Of a stretch of DNA of 64,000 nt, positions 27,697 through 36,450 are shown piece after piece (within the stretch, counting starts at the first letter, position 1; every line of letters begins with the position of its first letter). Both the position numbers and the translations under genes were made by a program. The notes beneath the pieces are model-generated. The model saw only the letters and a list, made by a program, of their open reading frames with translations, was not told the origin of the DNA and searched no databases. This DNA comes from Sphaerobacter sp. (GTDB taxonomy: Bacteria > Chloroflexota > Chloroflexia > Thermomicrobiales > Thermomicrobiaceae), in contig NZ_JADGHZ010000002.1 in assembly GCF_019683595.1 (NCBI RefSeq), positions 1 through 64,000 on the forward strand, given 5' to 3'.

Positions 27697-29409
27697 ATGA
27701 GCCACACGGCAGCCCCACAGCACGACATCCGGGCCGACGATCGAACCACACGCCGGTCCTGCGCCGGCACGATCACCGCGCTCGTTCTCCTGATCGCCAG
27801 TGTCGGTCTGGAGACCTGGAACCTCTCCGTTCGAGCACCCTGGGCGATGACCCAGGAGCGACCGACGCCGATCCAGACGATGACCTTCGCTCAGGTCAAT
27901 CCCTACGGCGTCAACACCTTTCTCGCCGACGATGTCGAGCCGTGGAAGCGCGAAAAGACGATGGAGATGATCGCGGCGGCGGGCATCGGGTGGATCAAGC
28001 AGGGGTTCCTCTGGAGTGAGATCGAGCCCGCCCGCGGCAGCCACTGGGACCAGAAGTGGCAGCAAGACGCCTGGAAGAAGTACGACGAGATCGTCGCGCT
28101 CGCCGAGCGCTACGGCGTCCGCATCATCGCCCGGCTCGACCACACCCCCGAGTGGGCCCGTCCCCCCGGCACGACGCCGAATACTCCGCCCTCGGACCCC
28201 GAGGACTTCGCCAACTTCGTCGCGGCCTTCGTCGAGCGCTACCGCGGCCGGGTCCAGTTCATCCAGATCTGGAACGAGCCCAACCTGGCGGTCGAATGGG
28301 GCGGCAAGGTTGACCCGGCCGGTTACGCCCGGCTCCTCGAAGCGGCGTACCGCCGTGCGAAGGCGGTGGACCCCAACGTGGTGATCCTCAGCGCGCCGAT
28401 GGCGATGACGACCGAGCATTCCGAACGCGCCATGCCCGAGCTGGACTATTGGCGGGAGCTCTACCGCCTCGGCGCGGGCGCCTACTTCGACATCATGTCC
28501 GCTTCGGCCTACGGCCTCGACCAGCCTCCAACGGCGGAACCGGATCCCGACCAGATCAACGTCCGCCGGATCGAGCTCCTACGGGAGGTCATGGTCGAGT
28601 TCGGTGACGAGCACAAGGCGGTCTGGCTCAACGAGTACGGGTGGAATGCGGCACCGGAAACGATGGATGCGGACCGGCTCGTCTGGCGGCGGGTGACCGA
28701 GGAGCAGCAGGCCGCCTGGACCCCCGAGGGCATCGCCTGGATGCGCGAGCATCTCCCGTGGGTCGGGACGGTCAGCATCTGGTACTTCCGCCAGATCGGG
28801 AACATCCCGCCGAGCGATCCGCTCTACTACTTCCGACTTGTCGACGTCGAGTTCACCCCGCGCCTGGCCTACTTGACCGTTCAACGCGACGCCACCGCCC
28901 GGCAGCTCGCCCTGCCCGGGGTCTACGGAGAAATGGAGGCGCCGATCATCGCCTTTGGCACCTGGCCGCGGGTCAGCGATTCCCGCGCCATGGGGGGTCA
29001 GTACATCCGGTCGGACCAACCCGGCGCGGCGATCGAGCTACGGTTCTACGGCTCGGAGGTGACGCTTCTGCTCCCGCCCGTTGCACCCCGCGGGCGCCTG
29101 TACGTGGAGGTCGACGGCCGTCCGGCGTCCGGAACCGGCATCCAGCGTGACAGCGCCGGCCGCGCCTACATCGACCTGAGCTCCCTCCCAGTGGGTGCGC
29201 GCGAGGTCCCGATCGTCTCCGGACTCGACAGTGACCGACCGCAGGCCGAGCATCGGGTGCGGCTCACCCTCGGCTCTGCCTCGGAGCTGGCGATCGACGG
29301 CATCGCCGTCGCGTACCGCCGGACCTATACTCAGTTCGGCGCGTACGCGCTCGCGGGGCTCGCGGGAGTCGCCGCCGCCATCATTTTGATGAGACGACGC
29401 ACACGATGA
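27697..29409 (+). CDS. Membrane-anchored glycoside hydrolase (clan GH-A, GH5/GH39-like) with C-terminal jelly-roll
   Basis: A 570-residue protein from ATG 27697; the 66 residues added in the track overlap the promoter and are not coding-like. An N-terminal anchor (TITALVLLIASVGLETW) leads to a TIM barrel with the acid/base QIWNEPNL (Glu194) and nucleophile VWLNEYGWN (Glu313), the clan GH-A pattern. Residues ~380-540 form a beta-rich domain (IRSDQPGAAIELRFYGSEV) and a C-terminal helix (YALAGLAGVAAAIILMRRR) forms a second anchor. It probably trims an extracellular or nascent polysaccharide at the cell surface. It heads the first EPS locus. The exact GH family needs a profile search. Confidence 0.82.
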   Translation: MSHTAAPQHDIRADDRTTRRSCAGTITALVLLIASVGLETWNLSVRAPWAMTQERPTPIQTMTFAQVNPYGVNTFLADDVEPWKREKTMEMIAAAGIGWIKQGFLWSEIEPARGSHWDQKWQQDAWKKYDEIVALAERYGVRIIARLDHTPEWARPPGTTPNTPPSDPEDFANFVAAFVERYRGRVQFIQIWNEPNLAVEWGGKVDPAGYARLLEAAYRRAKAVDPNVVILSAPMAMTTEHSERAMPELDYWRELYRLGAGAYFDIMSASAYGLDQPPTAEPDPDQINVRRIELLREVMVEFGDEHKAVWLNEYGWNAAPETMDADRLVWRRVTEEQQAAWTPEGIAWMREHLPWVGTVSIWYFRQIGNIPPSDPLYYFRLVDVEFTPRLAYLTVQRDATARQLALPGVYGEMEAPIIAFGTWPRVSDSRAMGGQYIRSDQPGAAIELRFYGSEVTLLLPPVAPRGRLYVEVDGRPASGTGIQRDSAGRAYIDLSSLPVGAREVPIVSGLDSDRPQAEHRVRLTLGSASELAIDGIAVAYRRTYTQFGAYALAGLAGVAAAIILMRRRTR

Positions 29410-30131
29410 TCGACTACGCTGACGACGCTCAACCGACGCGCGACTTCCCACCGCGGCGTCCCCGACCGGGCCTGACCGCCAGACGGCTGGCTGCGGCCGT
29501 GCCCGTGCTGCTCCTCGCGCTCCTCTGGGGTATCCACCTGGAAGCGACACTCCCCTCGATCCGGGTACCAGGGCCCGAACGCGCGGCGCGCGAGGGAATT
29601 CTCGCGCCGGGGCAGCACCATGTCGTCGACGCCCCGGTCGAGCTCGTCGGCGACTGGTACACCCAGCCACTCGGCGATGTCACCAGCGTCGTCACCGATC
29701 AGCCCGGCGCCGTCGCCCGCCTGCGCGTCCACGGCACGCAGGTGCTGCTGACCGCGCGCGTCGGCCCCGAGTCGAGCCGCGCCTACATCACGGTGGACGG
29801 CGAGCCGGTGCCGGATCTGGAACAGGACGAACTCGGCAGCTTCGTGCGGCTGCGAGCAAGCAAGGCGGCGGATCGCGACATCGTGATCGCCAGCGGGTTG
29901 GCGCACGGCGAGCACGACCTGATCATCACGAACGGGTCACAGGGACAACTTGCGATCTCCGCCATCATCGTTGAAGCGCAGACCCCCTTCCCCTGGGCCT
30001 TCGCGCTGTTCTACGGTGGGGTGCTGTTGCTCCTCGTGGTGGCGCTTCGCGGGCTTGCCTGGGAGGCGGTCTACCGGCTCGGTTGGGCACCTACCTCTCT
30101 GACGGAATCTCAACCCGGAGGTCGCCGGTGA
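29406..30131 (+). CDS. Membrane protein with jelly-roll-like domain, related to the C-terminal half of the preceding protein
   Basis: A 241-residue protein overlapping the previous stop as ATGA. An N-terminal helix (AAAVPVLLLALLWGI) and a C-terminal helix (FALFYGGVLLLLVVALRG) bracket about 170 beta-rich residues. The core matches the region before the C-terminal anchor of the preceding glycoside hydrolase: TDQPGAVARLRVHGTQVLL...YITVDG against SDQPGAAIELRFYGSEVTLL...YVEVDG, with a matching LAISAIIV / LAIDGIAV strand near the end. No catalytic residues are visible. Probably a carbohydrate-binding or scaffold partner; function inferred. Confidence 0.7.
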   Translation: MIDYADDAQPTRDFPPRRPRPGLTARRLAAAVPVLLLALLWGIHLEATLPSIRVPGPERAAREGILAPGQHHVVDAPVELVGDWYTQPLGDVTSVVTDQPGAVARLRVHGTQVLLTARVGPESSRAYITVDGEPVPDLEQDELGSFVRLRASKAADRDIVIASGLAHGEHDLIITNGSQGQLAISAIIVEAQTPFPWAFALFYGGVLLLLVVALRGLAWEAVYRLGWAPTSLTESQPGGRR

Positions 30132-31525
30132 AGGTCACCCGGGCGTCGGAGGTAGGTCAAGCGGCCGAGAGAAGGCTCCCGATCCCTACCTGGGGCGCGA
30201 GCGCTGCGGTCATGCTGGCCGTCGCCTCCCTCTACATCGAGCCGCCGCTGCCGGTCGTGGCCGCGCTCCTCTTGCTTGCCATCGGCATCGCCGCGCTTGA
30301 TCCTCCCGGCGTGCTCGCCGCGATCGCGGCGTCCCTGGCGCTGATCGAAATGCCCATTCCGTTCGGGTCGCTGCGGTTCAACCCCGCCGAGGTCTTGCTT
30401 GCCACGGCCTGTGGGGGTATCGCGCTGCGTGCCGGCAAAACCCTGCTCCGCGGCGGCTTCTCCGTCGCGCAAGAGGCTCTGGGACGTGCTAGGACCCTCG
30501 CCTTTAGCGGCTTCGGTCCGGTGGCGATCGCGCTCGTGGTGGTCGGCACTCTGTCGCTGTTCACCGTCGCTGATCCGAGCCACCGTGCCGAGAGCCTGCG
30601 GGAGTATCGCTGGGTCATCCTCGAACCGGTGCTGTTTGCCTTCCTCCTTCGCTGGTACCTCACGGACCGCGCCGACAGGTGGCTCGTCGCCTGGCTGTTT
30701 GCCGGCGCGGCGGCACTCGCCGCCGTCTCCGCAGCCGTGGACGGACTGAGCGGAAGCGGGCTGGCCGTCGAGGGGGTCGTGCGCATCAGCGGTACCTTCC
30801 CGCATCCCAACGCGCTCGGCCTCTACCTGGAGCGTGTCGTCCCCTTCGCCGCTGCGCTCGGCATCGCCTTCCGGTCGCGCGTGGATGCCCGCTGGCTGGC
30901 GCTGGCCGCGGTCTGTGCGGGGGGACTGCTGCTCACCTTCTCCCGCGGTGCCTACCTGGGGGCGGGCGCCGGCCTGCTCGTCGTCGCCTGGCTAGCCGGG
31001 CGTCGTCGCCTGGCCGGAGCACTGGCGATCGGCGCCGTCGTGTTAGGCGGCGTCCTGGTCCTGGTGGCCGGCGATCGGATCCTCAGCCTCTTCTCCGGCG
31101 GCAGCGGCTCGCTGCGGCTCGCGATCTGGCAGTCGTCGCTGGCGATGATCCGCGACCACCCCATCACCGGGGTCGGGCTGGATCAGTTCCTCTACCAGTA
31201 CGCCCCGCGCTACGTGTTGCCCGAAGCCTGGCCGGAGCGTTTCACCTCACACCCTCACAACATTGTCCTCGACCTCTGGCTGCGGCTCGGTATAATGGGC
31301 CTTGGCGTAGCCGCAGCCTACGTCGTGGTGCTCGTCCGCCGAGTTCACCGCATCGTCGGCCAGCAGACCCGGCTCGGACTTGGTGCTCTGGGCGCACTCG
31401 TTGCCGGCGCTACCCACGGGCTGGTTGACAACGGCTACTTCCTTCCTGGTCTGGCGCTAGCCTTTTGGCTCGTGACTGCGATCATCGACCTTGAGGTCGG
31501 ACGAACCGGCGGTGATTCCGGCTAA
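30128..31525 (+). CDS. O-antigen ligase / Wzy-type polymerase family membrane protein
   Basis: A 465-residue polytopic protein with 10-12 helices. GTG 30128 is the likely start: it overlaps the previous stop (GTGA) and has GGAGGT upstream. The O-antigen-ligase/Wzy_C signatures are present: [36 protein letters not shown], an external loop of charged residues, [18 protein letters not shown] and [19 protein letters not shown]. Such proteins either polymerise or ligate lipid-linked sugar chains outside the membrane. With no LPS, polymerisation or attachment to another acceptor is more likely. Second homologue at 32477, third at 53087. Confidence 0.85.
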   Translation: MKVTRASEVGQAAERRLPIPTWGASAAVMLAVASLYIEPPLPVVAALLLLAIGIAALDPPGVLAAIAASLALIEMPIPFGSLRFNPAEVLLATACGGIALRAGKTLLRGGFSVAQEALGRARTLAFSGFGPVAIALVVVGTLSLFTVADPSHRAESLREYRWVILEPVLFAFLLRWYLTDRADRWLVAWLFAGAAALAAVSAAVDGLSGSGLAVEGVVRISGTFPHPNALGLYLERVVPFAAALGIAFRSRVDARWLALAAVCAGGLLLTFSRGAYLGAGAGLLVVAWLAGRRRLAGALAIGAVVLGGVLVLVAGDRILSLFSGGSGSLRLAIWQSSLAMIRDHPITGVGLDQFLYQYAPRYVLPEAWPERFTSHPHNIVLDLWLRLGIMGLGVAAAYVVVLVRRVHRIVGQQTRLGLGALGALVAGATHGLVDNGYFLPGLALAFWLVTAIIDLEVGRTGGDSG

Positions 31526-31536
31526 GGAGGCATCGC

Positions 31537-32496
31537 GTGCGGATACTCGTTACCGGTGGCGCTGGCTTCATCGGGTCCCATCTCTGTGACGCGCTCCTGG
31601 CCGCCGGCCATGAAGTCATCGCCGTCGACAACTTCATTACCGGCCGCCGTGCAAACGTCGCCCACCTGCTCGAGCATCCCCGATTCACGTTGATCGAGCA
31701 CGATGTCATCGAGCCACTCGACATCGAGGCCGACCAGATCTATCACCTGGCAAGCCCGGCCAGCCCCGAGGGCTACATGCGCCACCCGATCGAGACCCAC
31801 CTGGTGAATTCGGTCGGGACGCTGAACCTGCTCCGCCTCGCGCAACGCAGCGGCGCACGTTTGCTCTTCACCTCGACGTCGGAAGCCTATGGAGATCCGC
31901 TGGTCCACCCGCAGCCGGAAACGTACTGGGGCAACGTCAATCCGATCGGGCCGCGCAGTTGCTACGACGAGAGCAAGCGGTTCGGCGAGTCGATCACCAT
32001 GGAGTTCATCCGCCGCTACGACCTGGACGCTCGCATCGTTCGCATCTTCAACACGTACGGACCACGCAACGACCCGCAGGATGGCCGCGTGGTGCCCAAC
32101 TTCATCATGCGCGCCCTGCGGGGCGAGCCGCTCCCGATCTTCGGTGACGGGTCTCAGACCCGCTCACTTTGCTACGTCAGCGACCTCGTCCGCGGCCTGA
32201 TCCTGGCGATGGATCGCGACGAGGCGCGCGGGAAGGTCATCAACCTCGGGAATCCGGACGAGCGGACGGTGCTGGAGCTGGCGCAGATCATCCTGGATCT
32301 GTGCGACTCCCCGTCCGAAGTCGAGTTTCTGGAGCGCCGGCCAGACGACCCGGAGCGCCGCTGCCCTGACATCACCCGGGCGCGCACCCTGCTAGGCTGG
32401 GAACCGACGATCCCGATCCATGACGGCCTGCGGGAGACGATCGCCTATTTCCGTCGCTACGTAGGGCAGGATCCACGTGCGATTCTCGACGGCTAA
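31537..32496 (+). CDS. UDP-glucuronate decarboxylase-type SDR (nucleotide-sugar epimerase family)
   Basis: A 319-residue extended SDR. GTG start with AAGGAGG seven bases upstream. The NAD-binding motif is [14 protein letters not shown], the catalytic region is [17 protein letters not shown] and [10 protein letters not shown] (Tyr-x-x-x-Lys), and [21 protein letters not shown] follows. The [18 protein letters not shown] stretch and the arginine pair are those of UDP-xylose synthases, which oxidise and decarboxylate UDP-glucuronate. The matching UDP-glucose dehydrogenase is encoded at 59789 in the second locus, so UDP-xylose could be a building block here. A 4-epimerase is the main alternative. 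Confidence 0.88.
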   Translation: MRILVTGGAGFIGSHLCDALLAAGHEVIAVDNFITGRRANVAHLLEHPRFTLIEHDVIEPLDIEADQIYHLASPASPEGYMRHPIETHLVNSVGTLNLLRLAQRSGARLLFTSTSEAYGDPLVHPQPETYWGNVNPIGPRSCYDESKRFGESITMEFIRRYDLDARIVRIFNTYGPRNDPQDGRVVPNFIMRALRGEPLPIFGDGSQTRSLCYVSDLVRGLILAMDRDEARGKVINLGNPDERTVLELAQIILDLCDSPSEVEFLERRPDDPERRCPDITRARTLLGWEPTIPIHDGLRETIAYFRRYVGQDPRAILDG

Positions 32497-34015
32497 GCCG
32501 CTGCCCAGCCTGCCAGCCCCAACGCTGTTCGGCTGGGCGCTCGCCGTCGCGGCTGTTCTGGCTATCCTGATACTGCCTCGACCGTTCGACCTGCTGGCCA
32601 TCCCGGCGGTCGCCGCCGGACTGTTCTACCTGCTCGTCCCCGCCGCAGCGGCGGTCTTCCTCGTCGCGTCGGTCCCCGTGCAGGCAACGGGGGCCGTCAG
32701 TGCAGGCGGGGTCGAATGGACGGCTACCAAGGTCGCACTAGGCGCGGCCGTGGGTGCGCTCGCCGTTCACCTGGTCACCCGGCGCGAAACCATCCGGTGG
32801 TCGAGCATCCTGGTGCCGTACTGCGCGTACCTGCTGGTGATGGTGGCGTCGCTGCATGACGCCCAGTTCCTCCGCCCTGGCATTGCCGAAATCTACCGCT
32901 GGTCGACACCGCTCTTTGCCTTCGTGCTGGTCCTGTACGTGGTGCGCTCGCGGCGGGCGGCACTGGCCATCCCGATTGCCATCGGCGCGGGAGTGCTGTG
33001 GCAGGCGACCTCGGGGGTGATCCAGTCACTCCTCGAGCTGGGCCCCGCGAGTTTCGCCGCGGGTGGCGGGCTGTCCCGCGCCTACGGCAGCTTCGGTAAG
33101 CCGAACACCTACGCCGCCTACCTGGAGCTGAGCGCGCCCCTGCTGCTGGCATTGGCTGGGTGGGGGTTTGGTCAAATCGTTGAGCAACTCCGCGCGTACC
33201 GAAAGACCCGGCTGCACGGGATGGTGGCGAGTCGCGCCGAACGCGCGGGCGTCATTTGGTGGACCGGGTTCACCCTCTGGATGGCCGTGTGTGCGCTGGC
33301 CGGTTTGGTCGGCATCGTCCTCAGCTTTTCCCGTGGCGCGTGGCTGGGCACCGCGGCCGGGCTCCTCGCGATGCTGCTCGTGTCGGCAAGAGGACTGCCG
33401 ATCGCCCGCGTTGCCGTCGCCGGCGTCGTGGCCGTGGTGCTGCTCACGGGGGGCATGCGCTACGCGCCCGAGGCGGTGCAAGAACGCTACGAGCAGCTTG
33501 TGAGCCAGGTCCGGCTCTTCGACGCGCGCCAGGTTATCGTGACGCCGGAGAACTTCGCGGCCGTGGAGCGTATGGCGCACTGGCAAACCGGGATCGCCAT
33601 GTTCCAAGCCGAACCGCTGCTCGGTGTCGGCGTCGGGAATTTCAACGGTCGTTTCCGCGACTTCCAGGTCCATCCCGGATTTCCCACCTCCGCGGGCCAC
33701 GCGCACAACTACTACATCCAAGCCGCCGCAGAAACTGGCACGCTCGGCCTTGCCGTATACCTGTGGCTCATCGGGACCGCTCTGGCGGTCGCGCTGAGGG
33801 CGGCCCGGACAACGCGTGATGCCTTGAGCCGGGCGGTCGGGCTGGGCGCGGTCGGCGTGACGGTGGCCCTGATGGTGCACAATGTCGTGGAGAACCTGCA
33901 TGTCCTGAGCCTCGGCATTCAACTCGCCGCAATCTGGGCGCTCGCCGTGCTCGCCCTCTACAATCCACCTTGGAGCGGCGTCGCGCAGGCGGAAGAGGGA
34001 ACGAACAGCGCGTGA
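32477..34015 (+). CDS. O-antigen ligase / Wzy-type polymerase family membrane protein
   Basis: A 512-residue polytopic membrane protein; GTG start 20 bp inside the preceding gene. Signatures: AYGSFGKPNTYAAYLELSAP, VGIVLSFSRGAWLGTAAGLL, a soluble loop around residues 340-390 (VTPENFAAVERMAHWQTGIAMF), LLGVGVGNFNGRFRDFQVHP and AGHAHNYYIQAAAETGTLG. It belongs to the same family as the gene at 30128 but is more hydrophilic between the two halves. Two such proteins in one locus may mean one polymerase plus one ligase. The next gene overlaps its stop as GTGA. Confidence 0.85.
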   Translation: MRFSTAKPLPSLPAPTLFGWALAVAAVLAILILPRPFDLLAIPAVAAGLFYLLVPAAAAVFLVASVPVQATGAVSAGGVEWTATKVALGAAVGALAVHLVTRRETIRWSSILVPYCAYLLVMVASLHDAQFLRPGIAEIYRWSTPLFAFVLVLYVVRSRRAALAIPIAIGAGVLWQATSGVIQSLLELGPASFAAGGGLSRAYGSFGKPNTYAAYLELSAPLLLALAGWGFGQIVEQLRAYRKTRLHGMVASRAERAGVIWWTGFTLWMAVCALAGLVGIVLSFSRGAWLGTAAGLLAMLLVSARGLPIARVAVAGVVAVVLLTGGMRYAPEAVQERYEQLVSQVRLFDARQVIVTPENFAAVERMAHWQTGIAMFQAEPLLGVGVGNFNGRFRDFQVHPGFPTSAGHAHNYYIQAAAETGTLGLAVYLWLIGTALAVALRAARTTRDALSRAVGLGAVGVTVALMVHNVVENLHVLSLGIQLAAIWALAVLALYNPPWSGVAQAEEGTNSA

Positions 34016-35109
34016 GGACAACACCACGACTCGATGAGACACACTCGGAGCACGTACCCGCCCCGACACCGGCCGCCGACTCTAACGGCGCCACTCCCAG
34101 GGACGCCATACCGCCCGACGACAACGGCTGGAGCGACGATTCGCTGCTTCGGCGGGTACTCCGCCCGCAGACACTCATCTCGTTCGGACTCGCCGCCGCC
34201 ATCGTCGCCTTCATGCTCACCCGCTTCGACCTCGATCTTCGCGCGGTCCTGAGCGAGATGCGGCACGCAAACCCGCTCTACCTCGGGCTTGCGTTCGCGT
34301 CGTACTACGGTGCCTTCGGCTTCCGCGCGGCGCGCTGGCGCTCGCTGCTGGAGAGCGCGGAGATCCGCCCGCCGGACGGCGAATCACTGCCGGGGCTACC
34401 CGGTCTCAGCGCGATCTTCGTCCTCTCATGGTTCGCCAACTGCATCGTGCCGGCCAAGCTCGGCGATGCCTACCGCGGGTTCCTGCTCAAACAGCGGGCG
34501 CGCACGTCGTTCAGCGGCGCGCTCGGGACGATCTTCGCCGAACGGTTGGTCGACCTGGCAACACTGGCCGCGCTCCTGGTGGGGTCCGGCTTCGTCGTGT
34601 TTGGACGCCACCTCCCACGCACCATCACGTCGTGGATGTTCTTCGCTGCGGGGTTGGCGGTGCTCATGGTCGCCGGACTCCTGTTCATCGTGCGCTTCCG
34701 TCATCGGCTGCGCGCCCTGGTGCCCACCCGCCTCCGGCACCACTACGTCCGTATCGAAGAGGGGGTAATCGGCTCGTTCGGGAGCGTCCCCACGGTGCTC
34801 GGTCTCACGGCGATCATCTGGCTGCTGGAGGGGGTTCGCCTCTACTTCGTCAGCATGGCGGTCGGTGCGGGCGTGTCGATCGCTGCCGCCCTGTTCGTCG
34901 CGCTGCTCGCCAGCCTTCTGACCGTCGTCCCGGTCACTCCCGCTGGCCTGGGATTTGTCGAGTTGGGTATCGTGGGTGCGCTGACCCTCTTCGGGGTGTT
35001 CCACCAAACCGCCGCGTCGGTGGCACTCCTCGACCGGGTCGTGGCGTACTGGAGCGTCATCGCCGTCGGGGCGGTTCTCTATCTCATCACCCGCTGGCGA
35101 TGGCGGTGA
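34012..35109 (+). CDS. LPG-synthase transmembrane-domain protein (flippase-like, UPF0104)
   Basis: A 365-residue protein from GTG 34012, which overlaps the upstream stop (GTGA); the 14 extra residues of the track are in the other gene. A polar N-terminal tail of about 50 residues is followed by eight or so helices with the family marks WFANCIVPAKLGDAYRGFLLKQR, GTIFAERLVDL and VTPAGLGFVELGIVGALTLFGV. These are the flippase-like half of MprF without the tRNA-dependent catalytic domain. Free-standing versions often accompany glycosyltransferases and are suspected to move lipid-linked intermediates. Role in this locus is inferred. Confidence 0.85.
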   Translation: MRTTPRLDETHSEHVPAPTPAADSNGATPRDAIPPDDNGWSDDSLLRRVLRPQTLISFGLAAAIVAFMLTRFDLDLRAVLSEMRHANPLYLGLAFASYYGAFGFRAARWRSLLESAEIRPPDGESLPGLPGLSAIFVLSWFANCIVPAKLGDAYRGFLLKQRARTSFSGALGTIFAERLVDLATLAALLVGSGFVVFGRHLPRTITSWMFFAAGLAVLMVAGLLFIVRFRHRLRALVPTRLRHHYVRIEEGVIGSFGSVPTVLGLTAIIWLLEGVRLYFVSMAVGAGVSIAAALFVALLASLLTVVPVTPAGLGFVELGIVGALTLFGVFHQTAASVALLDRVVAYWSVIAVGAVLYLITRWRWR

Positions 35110-35116
35110 GGCAGGT

Positions 35117-36250
35117 ATGAGGATCGCGATTGACTATACCCCTGCCATCCGGCAGGGAGCGGGAATCGGACGCTACACGCGGAGCCTCGTCAGCGCCGTC
35201 GCGCAGCGCCTCGGGGATGACGAAGAACTGGTTCTGTGGTATGCGCGGGATGCCGAGCCGGAAGATCCGCCTTCGTGGGATAACGGTCGTGTGCAGCTCC
35301 GGAGGGTGCCCCTGCCGGAGCGCGTGCTAACGGGCGCGTGGCACCGGCTCCACGCCCCGGTCCGGCTTGAGCACCTGATCGGCTCCGTCGACGTCGTCCA
35401 CGGCCCCGACTTCGTCATCCCGCCGACCAGCGCGCCGGCGGTCGTCACGATCCACGATCTCAGCTACATCGTCACACCCGAATACGCTCACCCTGCCCTC
35501 CGCCGTTACCTGATGCAGGCGGTGCCCCGCGCACTCGAGCGAGCCGCGGGGATCATTGCAGTCTCAGAGACGACCGCGGCCGACCTGGTCGAGCACTACA
35601 GCGCGCCGCGCGAGCGCATCACCGTCATCCCCAACGGGGTGGATCCTCGCTTCCAGCCTCCGGCACCCGATGAAATCCATCGCGTCCATGCCCAGCTCGA
35701 AGTTCGGCGCCCGTACTTCCTCACGGTCGGCACCATCGAGCCACGGAAGAACCATCGCACAATCCTCACGGCATTCGAGAAGGTGTATGCGGCCCATCCC
35801 GAGGTGTCGTTACTCATCGTCGGGCGGCATGGCTGGCTGGCCGATCCCATCGTGGCTGACATCGACGCGGCCGCGCGCAAACTACCGGTCCGCCTACTTT
35901 CTCGCATCGACGACCGGCTGCTCCCCGGCCTCTACGCCGGGAGCACCGCGCTCGTCTATCCTTCGTGGTATGAGGGGTTCGGCCTCCCCGTGGTCGAGGC
36001 GATGGCGAGCGGGGCTGCGGTGATTACTAGCGACCACGGTGCCCTTGCCGAGGTCGCGGGCGATGCCGCCCTGCTGGTACCGGCGGGCGACGCGGACAAG
36101 CTTGCGGAACAGATGTGTCGCGTGCTGGAAGATGACGCCTTGCGCGATGAGCTCGTGCGCCGCGGCCGCGAGCGGGCGGCACAGTTCACCTGGGAGGCTG
36201 CCGCCGATGCGCACCTGGCGCTGTACCGACGAGTGAGGGCAGAGCGGTGA
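35117..36250 (+). CDS. GT4-family glycosyltransferase
   Basis: A 377-residue GT-B glycosyltransferase of family 4. The N-domain has the acceptor loop IRQGAGIGRYTRSLV and HDLSYIVTPEYAHP; the C-domain has FLTVGTIEPRKNHRTIL and EGFGLPVVEAMASGAAVITSDHG, the E-x7-E nucleotide-sugar-binding motif. It resembles the mannosyltransferases that act on the cytosolic face during repeat-unit assembly. Start ATG seven bp after the flippase-like gene. Donor sugar unknown. Confidence 0.88.
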   Translation: MRIAIDYTPAIRQGAGIGRYTRSLVSAVAQRLGDDEELVLWYARDAEPEDPPSWDNGRVQLRRVPLPERVLTGAWHRLHAPVRLEHLIGSVDVVHGPDFVIPPTSAPAVVTIHDLSYIVTPEYAHPALRRYLMQAVPRALERAAGIIAVSETTAADLVEHYSAPRERITVIPNGVDPRFQPPAPDEIHRVHAQLEVRRPYFLTVGTIEPRKNHRTILTAFEKVYAAHPEVSLLIVGRHGWLADPIVADIDAAARKLPVRLLSRIDDRLLPGLYAGSTALVYPSWYEGFGLPVVEAMASGAAVITSDHGALAEVAGDAALLVPAGDADKLAEQMCRVLEDDALRDELVRRGRERAAQFTWEAAADAHLALYRRVRAER

Positions 36251-36426
36251 ACGAGCAGTTGCCCGAACCGCCCAACAACGAGCCGGCGCCGTCTGAGCCG
36301 CGCCGCCCAAGCAGCAGCGCGAGTCGATCCATCATCTTGATCGCCGTCATCGCCTACCTGCTGCTCGCCTGCATGATGGCAACGGTCGCGCTCGCCATCG
36401 TCTACCGCGTTTCGTCCGGCCGGTAG
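36247..36426 (+). CDS. 59-residue single-pass membrane protein
   Basis: Too short for the ORF track. GTG at 36247 overlaps the TGA of the glycosyltransferase gene as GTGA, the same junction used at 30128 and 34012. The product has a Pro/Glu/Asn-rich N-terminal half (QLPEPPNNEPAPSEPRRPSS) followed by one strong hydrophobic helix (SIILIAVIAYLLLACMMATVAL) and a short basic end. This is a type II or tail-anchored layout. No family recognised. Its coupling to the GT4 gene and position before the flippase suggest an accessory subunit of the assembly machinery. Confidence 0.65.
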   Translation: MNEQLPEPPNNEPAPSEPRRPSSSASRSIILIAVIAYLLLACMMATVALAIVYRVSSGR

Positions 36427-36450
36427 GCAACAGGAGATCTACGCCGCACG

